Shown: in pieces, positions 26,098 through 31,312 of the stretch | Position numbering within the stretch: position 1 is the stretch's first letter | Layout of the letters: every line of letters starts with the position of its first letter | From: an uncultured Bacilli bacterium | GTDB taxonomy: Bacteria > Bacillota_I > Bacilli_A > RF39 > UBA660 | Assembly (NCBI GenBank): GCA_934098445.1 | Contig: CAKOOW010000006.1 | Span: forward strand, 1 to 38,820 | Length of the DNA stretch: 38,820 nt | Direction: 5' to 3' | Notes under the pieces: generated by a model | What the model saw: the letters and a program-made list of their open reading frames with translations, nothing else | What the model was told of the DNA's origin: nothing | The model's database searches: none | Position numbers and translations under genes: made by a program

Positions 26098-26430
26098 TTA
26101 TACAATAATTGCTACAATAATTGCCGCTATTAAAAGAACAATATATAAAACTATGGCCGTAATTACTCTTTTTCGTGATTGTAAAGCATAATAATAAATC
26201 ATATCATCATCATTTTTATAAGCTTCAGAGCCTCCTAAAAGTTCATTTATACCCACATTTAACTTAAAAGCAATTAATTCTAAATCATAGATATTAGGCA
26301 TTATTATTCCTTTTAAATAGAGACTAATAACAAAGTCCGGAACACTTATAGCCTGAGCTAAATCACGGTCTGTTATTTTGTTTTCGCGCATTTTGTCTAA
26401 CATAAATCTGCTGATTCTTTCTTTCTTCAT
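26098..26430 (-). CDS. XRE-type HTH protein with C-terminal membrane helix
   Basis: 110 residues. An N-terminal Cro/C1-type helix-turn-helix (about 8-68; MRENKITDRDLAQAISVPDFVISLYLKGIIMP, then ELIAFKLNVGINELLGG) is followed by a short linker and a strongly hydrophobic C-terminal helix (about 88-110). It is a membrane-tethered DNA-binding protein. Target unknown. AAGGAGAG precedes ATG 26430. It is the first gene of the sigG transcription unit and is divergent from two double-HTH regulators. Confidence 0.8.
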   Translation of the reverse strand: MKKERISRFMLDKMRENKITDRDLAQAISVPDFVISLYLKGIIMPNIYDLELIAFKLNVGINELLGGSEAYKNDDDMIYYYALQSRKRVITAIVLYIVLLIAAIIVAIIV

Positions 26431-26452
26431 ATAAACTCTCCTTTCAAATTAA

Positions 26453-26461
26453 AGTATATCA
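26453..26461 (-). promoter_or_regulatory. Extended -10 promoter of the HTH-sigG unit
   Basis: Minus strand TGATATACT (26461-26453), i.e. TGn plus TATACT. The -35 position 17 bases upstream is AAGACT, keeping only GAC of the consensus. It would start the HTH-membrane gene and probably sigG. Confidence 0.5.
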
Positions 26462-26534
26462 TATTTTTAACGGATAGTCTTCGGTTTTACAAGATATTCA
26501 CTATTTTAATGGCACAATTGTCTTGGTGATTAGA

Positions 26535-26981
26535 ATGTTTGACAATAATTTAAGATATTGTAGGGAGGAATTAGAGCTTACACAAGAACAGTTAGGAAAG
26601 TTTTTTGAAGTTAGTGATGCCTCTATTCGTGCTTGGGAAAATGCTAATTCTTCTATTCCGCTTTCCAAGCTAGCTAAGTTTTGTAGTGAATATAATTATT
26701 CCTTAGATTTCGTCTGTGGTTTAACAAGAAAAAATAAGCATTACGGTCCCTTTAAAATCAACCGAGCTTTAATAAGTAAAAATCTAAAGAAGTTTCGTAA
26801 GAGTCGTAATATCTCCCAACAAGTACTTTCTGATGAGTGTAAACTTCCGCAGACTACTTATAGTGGTTATGAAACTGGTAAATACTTAATAACTACTACT
26901 AATCTTTATTACTTATGTAAAACTTATAATATTTCTATGGATTATATAGTTAACCGCACTAATAATATGGTTTGTAAATAA
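26535..26981 (+). CDS. Double XRE-type HTH regulator (first of two)
   Basis: 148 residues with two Cro/C1 helix-turn-helix domains, about 5-62 (LRYCREELELTQEQLGKFF... ASIRAWENANSSIP) and about 82-143 (SKNLKKFRKSRNISQQVLSDE... TYSGYETGKY). The two-domain layout would let one chain bind two half-sites. ATG 26535 is fixed by GGTGAT 4 bases upstream. It is about half identical to the next gene by eye. It is divergent from the HTH-sigG unit; an autoregulated or sigG-linked role is only inference. Confidence 0.8.
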   Translation: MFDNNLRYCREELELTQEQLGKFFEVSDASIRAWENANSSIPLSKLAKFCSEYNYSLDFVCGLTRKNKHYGPFKINRALISKNLKKFRKSRNISQQVLSDECKLPQTTYSGYETGKYLITTTNLYYLCKTYNISMDYIVNRTNNMVCK

Positions 26982-27019
26982 GTTATCAAGAAATATCTTT
27001 TAATTTTTTAATATATTGT

Positions 27020-27071
27020 CCAGATACATCTTTAAAAGTTTCTAATTATTTGAGAAAATGTGTCTGGTGAT
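27020..27071 (+). promoter_or_regulatory. Leader hairpin overlapping the ribosome binding site of the second HTH gene
   Basis: CCAGATACA (27020-27028) can pair with TGTGTCTGG (27059-27067) over 9 bp with one G-U pair; inside, TTTCT (27039-27043) pairs with AGAAA (27053-27057). The outer arm covers the first two bases of GGTGAT (27066-27071), the ribosome binding site of the gene at 27079. It may be a translational switch or a protein operator. Confidence 0.45.
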
Positions 27072-27078
27072 ATTTAAT

Positions 27079-27528
27079 ATGTTAGGTAATAATTTGAAAT
27101 GGTGTCGAGAAAAATTGGGAATGACCCAAGCACAACTAGGTAATATTTTAGGGGTAAGCCGAAAAACGGTATCTGGTTGGGAAACGGCTAATGATCCTAT
27201 TCCGTTAGAAAAGTTAATGGAGTTCTGTGAAAAATATAATTATTCGCTAGACTATGCCGTTGGTCTTAGTAAAAAGAACTATCCTTCTAAACTTCAGAAT
27301 AGAATTTCTAAAAGTGCGATTAGTAAAAATCTTAAGAAAACGCGTAAAGAACTAGGCTTATCTCAAGAAAAGTTTGCTAGTAGTTGTGGTCTATCACAGA
27401 CTACTTATAGTCATTATGAAACGGGTTATAATTTAATCTCTACTACAAATCTTTATTGTATTTGTAAAGTCTATAATATTTCTATGGATTATATGGCTTC
27501 TAGAACTGATATTAAGAAGTTCAAATGA
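27079..27528 (+). CDS. Double XRE-type HTH regulator (second of two)
   Basis: 149 residues, tandem paralogue of the preceding gene. First HTH about 5-60 (LKWCREKLGMTQAQLGNIL... KTVSGWETANDPIP), second about 83-145 (SKNLKKTRKELGLSQEKFASS... TYSHYETGYN). ATG 27079 follows GGTGAT at 7 bases; an earlier start at 27058 would lie inside the leader hairpin. A strong terminator begins at its stop codon. It overlaps the convergent HExxH gene by 8 bases. Confidence 0.8.
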   Translation: MLGNNLKWCREKLGMTQAQLGNILGVSRKTVSGWETANDPIPLEKLMEFCEKYNYSLDYAVGLSKKNYPSKLQNRISKSAISKNLKKTRKELGLSQEKFASSCGLSQTTYSHYETGYNLISTTNLYCICKVYNISMDYMASRTDIKKFK

Positions 27529-28399
27529 TACTGATAATATCAGTATTTTTTTTATTATTTAATGATAAGGTATTATTTTTAGCAAATTTTAATAATTCGT
27601 TTAAACTAACTTTTAAATAAGAAAAAATTGCCTCTACATTTTGAAAATCGTTAAGATTATCATTTAGATAAATTATACTTTTAATATCAAGATTATTTAA
27701 AATATAGTAAGACAAAACATATCCTAAAAGATGTTGGAAATGTCCACCGATTCTTCGAGCAAAATCTTTTTCTTCTGGTTTTATATTTAATACATCTGTT
27801 TCATCATTAAAATGTTTATCATCCAAGTATGCTTTTAATTTTTCTAATGTTGGTTTAAAATAATTAGTCATCGTTTTTTCAAAATCTCTACGAATATTAA
27901 GCCCTACCAAATTCTCTGGGATACCCAGAGTAATTAAATATTTTTGAGCATATAATTCAAAACTAATAGCCATTGTTTCCCCGAAGCATTGCCTATTTAT
28001 TGGCGACTTGCCCTCACAAGTTACTCTGTTTAAGTAATGATTAAATTCATGTATTAAAGTAGCAACATCAAAGAAAGAACCTGTATATTTAAGATTAAGT
28101 ATCTTACCATCAACACTAAGAAATGAACCCTTAGTCTTTTCATTCTCATCTATTACAATTATTCCCAATTTCTTTAATTTAAGAAACTCTTTGTAATAGG
28201 CTTCATCTAATGATTTTAAAATAGCCTCAGCATAAGAAAATATTTCATCTTTAGACAATTTATAAAGTTTTTCATTTACTTCTGAATTATCTTCTAACTT
28301 AGTAATTATAATGTCATTGAGCTTACAATAAGTATCTAAATCATTATAAATATAAGGAAATTCTTTCTTTAAAACCTTTAAAATATTTTCAATATTCAT
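27521..28399 (-). CDS. HExxH zinc-metallopeptidase-like protein
   Basis: 292 residues, apparently cytosolic (no signal peptide). TLIHEFNHYLNR gives the zinc motif H117-E118-x2-H121; the third ligand is probably E141 in CFGETMA or E148 in SFELYA, a gluzincin arrangement similar to M3-type oligopeptidases, though the chain is much shorter than those. The long helical N-terminal part (YYKEFLKLKKLGI) and the Tyr/Lys-rich C terminus fit a compact M3-like fold. Substrate unknown. GGGTGAT precedes ATG 28399. Confidence 0.65.
   Translation of the reverse strand: MNIENILKVLKKEFPYIYNDLDTYCKLNDIIITKLEDNSEVNEKLYKLSKDEIFSYAEAILKSLDEAYYKEFLKLKKLGIIVIDENEKTKGSFLSVDGKILNLKYTGSFFDVATLIHEFNHYLNRVTCEGKSPINRQCFGETMAISFELYAQKYLITLGIPENLVGLNIRRDFEKTMTNYFKPTLEKLKAYLDDKHFNDETDVLNIKPEEKDFARRIGGHFQHLLGYVLSYYILNNLDIKSIIYLNDNLNDFQNVEAIFSYLKVSLNELLKFAKNNTLSLNNKKNTDIISII
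27528..27553 (+). terminator. Terminator of the double-HTH genes
   Basis: ATACTGAT (27528-27535), loop AAT, ATCAGTAT (27539-27546), followed by a run of eight T that includes the last stem base. The hairpin begins at the last base of the TGA stop. Confidence 0.88.
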
Positions 28400-28421
28400 T
28401 CTAAATCACCCTTCAAAATAA

Positions 28422-28447
28422 ATACTATTATCAATAATTCATAGTAT
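28422..28447 (-). promoter_or_regulatory. Inverted repeat upstream of the HExxH gene
   Basis: ATACTAT (28422-28428) and ATAGTAT (28441-28447) flank 12 bases, 23 bases before the start codon at 28399. A second near-palindrome, AGCCCCAATTGGAGCT, is at 28459-28474. These could be operator sites or a leader hairpin; nothing shows which. Confidence 0.35.
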
Positions 28448-28524
28448 CTTTAATATATAGCCCCAATTGGAGCTAAATGGTATCATCTTTTTTATCTTGC
28501 CTACCACGATTATTTTTCTATTAT

Positions 28525-28553
28525 AAAAAAAATAAGTAGAATTATCTACTTAT
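28525..28553 (-). terminator. Terminator of gene 28546-29076
   Basis: ATAAGTAGA and TCTACTTAT (minus strand, 28553-28532) form a perfect 9-bp stem with a four-base loop, followed by a run of T (A run 28525-28532 on the plus strand). The stop codon TAG lies inside the hairpin. Confidence 0.88.
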
Positions 28554-29076
28554 CAATACTGTCTAACTTTCTTAGAGTAATAACTAGTTCTTCTTCTTTT
28601 AAAGCACTAATAGCACGATGAGTATTCTTCATAGCATTATAAGTAACGGGATGACTAATAGGCTTAGGATCCATCGTTTCAATTAGATTATTAACATCAA
28701 TAGCTTTTACTAAAAGACCATTAATTTCTTCTTCATTTTTATATTTTAAGACAGGAATACTTTGTGTCTTTATAAGTTCATCATAACTAATAATAGCTTT
28801 AGTTTCTTCTTCTGATTCAAAAGGAGTTAAATCTTCCCTTACAAGAGTATTATTTTGTAACTTAGTAGTTAAAGCCTCTAGAGAAATATCACTATCATTA
28901 GTATCAGTTAATACTTCTTCTTTAACTACAGAATTATCTTTAATCTTTAAGACATATATAAAAGTAGCAATCAGTAACATTAAAACAATATTGGCACCCA
29001 TAAATACCATATCATAGACATTTAAAGAATTAAAATATTCTAATAAATTCTTTGCTACTATAATTACTATATTCAT
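28546..29076 (-). CDS. Hypothetical single-pass membrane protein
   Basis: 176 residues. An extracytoplasmic or short N-terminal part is followed by one transmembrane helix (about 24-44) and an acidic cytoplasmic region with a DTNDSDISLEALTTKL helix. The conserved-looking C-terminal block SHPVTYNAMKNTHRAISALKEEELVITLRKLDSI may be the functional part. I do not recognise the family. ATG 29076 follows AGGTGAT by 4 bases. It is a single-gene unit with its own terminator. Confidence 0.65.
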   Translation of the reverse strand: MNIVIIVAKNLLEYFNSLNVYDMVFMGANIVLMLLIATFIYVLKIKDNSVVKEEVLTDTNDSDISLEALTTKLQNNTLVREDLTPFESEEETKAIISYDELIKTQSIPVLKYKNEEEINGLLVKAIDVNNLIETMDPKPISHPVTYNAMKNTHRAISALKEEELVITLRKLDSIDK

Positions 29077-29204
29077 ATCTATCACCTATTATAATAGTAC
29101 CATAAGTCTAAAGATTTTTTCAATCTTTTTTACAAATAATTCCAAAATATTTTCAAACTTGACATTTTATGTTAAATAAATTTTTTTTAAAACATTTTAA
29201 TAAA

Positions 29205-29230
29205 GAAAAAAGCCTCAATTACTTGAGACT
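29205..29230 (-). terminator. Terminator of the tRNA operon
   Basis: AGTCTCAA and TTGAGGCT (minus strand, 29230-29211) pair over 8 bp with one G-U pair around a 4-base loop, then TTTTTTCTTT. The remaining DNA 29077-29204 is AT-rich without a gene. Confidence 0.85.
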
Positions 29231-29243
29231 CTAATATCTTAAT

Positions 29244-29328
29244 TGGTGCGGGTAAAGGGACTTGAACCCCCATGGATCTCTCCGCTAGATCCTAAGTCTA
29301 GTGCGTCTACCAATTCCGCCATACCCGC
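29244..29328 (-). tRNA. tRNA-Leu (TAG anticodon)
   Basis: The 85-base sequence begins GCGGGTATGGCGGAATTGG and ends with encoded CCA. The acceptor stem GCGGGTA/TACCCGC is complete, with D-loop GGTAGAC, anticodon stem CTAGA/TCTAG around CTTAGGA, a long variable arm as in class II tRNAs, and the T-arm GGTTCAAGTCC. The anticodon TAG reads CUN leucine codons. Confidence 0.95.
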
Positions 29329-29340
29329 AAATATTTATAA

Positions 29341-29417
29341 TGGTGGACCCTGTAGGACTCGAACCTACAACCCATCGGTTATGAGCCGATTGCTCTAACC
29401 GATTGAGCTAAGGGTCC
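29341..29417 (-). tRNA. tRNA with CAT anticodon (Met or lysidine-modified Ile2)
   Basis: 77 bases starting GGACCCTTAGCTCAATCGG and ending with encoded CCA. The acceptor stem GGACCCT/AGGGTCC, D-arm, anticodon loop CTCATAA and T-arm GGTTCGAGTCC are all present. It lacks the mismatched first pair of an initiator. It could be elongator tRNA-Met, or tRNA-Ile2 modified by TilS; the GGACC acceptor end makes Ile2 quite possible. Sequence alone does not settle it. Confidence 0.92.
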
Positions 29418-29441
29418 ATCAATACTTCTTTCGACTAATTA

Positions 29442-29470
29442 AATATACCATAAATCTTTTCGACTTGCAA
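29442..29470 (-). promoter_or_regulatory. Promoter of the tRNA operon
   Basis: TTGCAA (29470-29465), 17-base spacer, TATATT (29447-29442) preceded by TGG on the minus strand. The start near 29435 lies about 18 bases before the first tRNA. Confidence 0.75.
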
Positions 29471-29491
29471 GAAATTTATAGCAAAAAAAGT

Positions 29492-29517
29492 AAAAAAAAT
29501 AAGCATCACTACTTATT
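29492..29517 (-). terminator. Terminator of gene 29509-29931
   Basis: AATAAG (29517-29512) and CTTATT (29503-29498) on the minus strand form a 6-bp stem with 8-base loop and run into a stretch of T. The TAG stop lies inside the hairpin. The tRNA promoter follows immediately. Confidence 0.7.
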
Positions 29518-29931
29518 ATTTTGTAACATATTTAATAAATCAATTTTAAACATGTCTTTTGAAGCATTTTCTTTAGATATCATAACACCTTTATAAGTTG
29601 CAAGTTCTGATTGATGACCTTCAAGTAAAATATCTGATGGTGTAATAGTATCCAACATAACCATTTCTTCCTGTTCATACACTACATAGTGCAATTTGAC
29701 ATCACCATGAATTTGAGCAAATTTTCTATCACTAGGTAATTTCAACTCATAAGTCTTAGTGTGTTTACTCTTATTTTGAGAAACTAATTCACCAACAAAT
29801 TTACCATCTCTCAAATCAGGATAATATTCAAAATTTAATTTTTTATAAGCAAGCATATTATATTTTTTTAATGCTCTTTCTAGTTTGTGATACTCATTTT
29901 CGTTTGTATAATCTAAAACAAAACCTTTCAT
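29509..29931 (-). CDS. Hypothetical protein with a consensus promoter
   Basis: 140 residues, soluble, with alpha-beta character. Segments: FVLDYTNENEYHKLERALKKY, then NFEYYPDLRDGKFVGELVSQ, HYVVYEQEEMVMLDTITPSDI and a helical KDMFKIDLLNMLQNNK end. No family is recognised. ATG 29931 is fixed by AGGGGG 7 bases upstream; an open extension to 30000 would cross the promoter. The promoter is a perfect TTGACA-17-TATAAT, suggesting strong constitutive expression of a single-gene unit. Confidence 0.72.
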   Translation of the reverse strand: MKGFVLDYTNENEYHKLERALKKYNMLAYKKLNFEYYPDLRDGKFVGELVSQNKSKHTKTYELKLPSDRKFAQIHGDVKLHYVVYEQEEMVMLDTITPSDILLEGHQSELATYKGVMISKENASKDMFKIDLLNMLQNNK

Positions 29932-29964
29932 AACCATTCCCCCTAAAAACCCTTTGATAGCGAC

Positions 29965-29993
29965 ATTATAGCACAAAAGTTTACAAATGTCAA
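29965..29993 (-). promoter_or_regulatory. Perfect sigma-A consensus promoter
   Basis: TTGACA (29993-29988), exactly 17 bases, TATAAT (29970-29965) on the minus strand, driving the gene at 29931. It is the best match to consensus that I found in the window. Confidence 0.85.
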
Positions 29994-30074
29994 ATTTCAA
30001 TCCGAAGATGCCTATCTTTACTATATATACGAATTACCATTGGGACTTAATATTACCAAATTTCCTAGGTTTTG

Positions 30075-30353
30075 TCAAATTTTTCTAGTGATTTTTAGTT
30101 CAACAATTGTTTGTCCATCATTTAAACCATCTATATAATACTTAGAAACGGTCTTATTTTTCTTTAAGAGTTCATGAGTCTTGCCTCTTATAGCGCCACT
30201 ACCCTTACCATGAATAATTACTACTTTAGTATTTCTAAGTTTCACATTATCACGTAAAAACGACTCTACAAGATAAACACAAGTAGCAGTCGTCTCACCG
30301 TGTAAGTCTAAATGAGGTAAATAATCGGTAAAAGGATCAATTATTTTTCTCAT
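30075..30353 (-). CDS. Stand-alone Smr domain protein
   Basis: About 92 residues making up a single Smr domain: LDLHGETTATCVYLVESFL, then VVIIHGKGSGAIRGKTHELL, then the YYIDGLNDGQTIVELK strand. This is the nuclease domain found at the MutS2 C terminus; alone it may act in nucleic acid or ribosome rescue processes. ATG 30353 is chosen; it overlaps the pfkB-type gene by 17 bases. An in-frame ATG at 30371 is also possible, with no ribosome binding site seen for it. Confidence 0.85.
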   Translation of the reverse strand: MRKIIDPFTDYLPHLDLHGETTATCVYLVESFLRDNVKLRNTKVVIIHGKGSGAIRGKTHELLKKNKTVSKYYIDGLNDGQTIVELKITRKI

Positions 30354-31242
30354 AAATTTTATTAACCTCATCTAGTTTAGGAATTGATAATCTTCCCCCG
30401 ATAGTTCTCGTTGCTAACCCCGCCGCAATATTACCATATTTAATAGCCTTTTCTAAAGGATAACTAGCTGCTAGGCCGTAACAGAAAGCCCCGGTAAAGA
30501 TATCACCACACCCAGAAGTATCTACGATATCCATCTTTAGAGCAGGAGAAATCTTAATTTGGTCATCTACTAAATACATAGCTCCATTGCCTCCTAAAGT
30601 AATAATAATATTCTGATGTTCAAAACGATTACGAAGCTCGGTATAGCAATTAACTAAACTACTCACATTACTCTTATCTACTGGTGATTTCATCACATCA
30701 CTGGCAAAATCTAAAGAACAAATTAAGTAATTAACCTTTAGAGCGATAGCAGCAATATCCTGATTAAAACGGTCTACTTTTAAAACACTAATAGCTCGGG
30801 GAAATCTTTCAATTGTCTGTTTAGAAGCATAAGTATCACCACCATCTAAGATTATTAAGTCTGGTTGAAAATCAAAATCAAACTTCTTTAATTTAACATA
30901 TTCATCAGCAACTTCTAGTCTGGTTGGAACCTTTTTACTACTATCTAAGATATTAAAGGCTAAGACGGTATCCTTTTCATAAGAAGTTTCAATATATCTA
31001 GTATCTACTCCGGCACTTTCTAATTCCTTACGAACTCTAGTCCCATAAACATCATTACCAACGACCCCAGCAAAAGTCGAAGAAACACCCCATTTAGCTA
31101 ACATATAAGAAACGTTACATGCCGTTCCCCCACCACAACCAATCTTATTAATAAATCTAGTCTTGGTTCCTTCTTGTGGGTAGGCATCTACACTTACATA
31201 TATATCATAATTAGCTTGTCCTAAAGATAATGTTTTTATCAT
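30337..31242 (-). CDS. PfkB-family carbohydrate or nucleoside kinase
   Basis: 301 residues with ribokinase-type fold: GQANYDIYVSVD at the start, CGGGTACNVSYMLAKWG and GVVGNDVYG (PfkB signature 1), then VDTSGCGDIFTGAFCYGL (signature 2) with the catalytic Asp. The anion-hole residue before the Gly-Asp is Cys here (GCGD) where GAGD is usual; both occur in the family. Substrate (ribose, fructose, a nucleoside or other) cannot be told. GGAGG precedes ATG 31242. Confidence 0.9.
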   Translation of the reverse strand: MIKTLSLGQANYDIYVSVDAYPQEGTKTRFINKIGCGGGTACNVSYMLAKWGVSSTFAGVVGNDVYGTRVRKELESAGVDTRYIETSYEKDTVLAFNILDSSKKVPTRLEVADEYVKLKKFDFDFQPDLIILDGGDTYASKQTIERFPRAISVLKVDRFNQDIAAIALKVNYLICSLDFASDVMKSPVDKSNVSSLVNCYTELRNRFEHQNIIITLGGNGAMYLVDDQIKISPALKMDIVDTSGCGDIFTGAFCYGLAASYPLEKAIKYGNIAAGLATRTIGGRLSIPKLDEVNKIYEKNN

Positions 31243-31288
31243 TTTTATCCTCCATCTATATTACAAATTATACTATATTTTCTTAAAG

Positions 31289-31312
31289 AAAAAAAGTACC
31301 AATTAAGGTACT
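31289..31312 (-). terminator. Terminator of ppdK
   Basis: AGTACC (31312-31307) and GGTACT (31300-31295) on the minus strand form a 6-bp stem with a six-base loop and run into seven T. The TAG stop of ppdK overlaps the first stem arm. Confidence 0.78.

Noticed and set aside
29159..29164. Plus-strand TTGACA as a promoter
   Set aside because: No -10 at 16-18 bases and no plus-strand gene follows; it points into the tRNA terminator.
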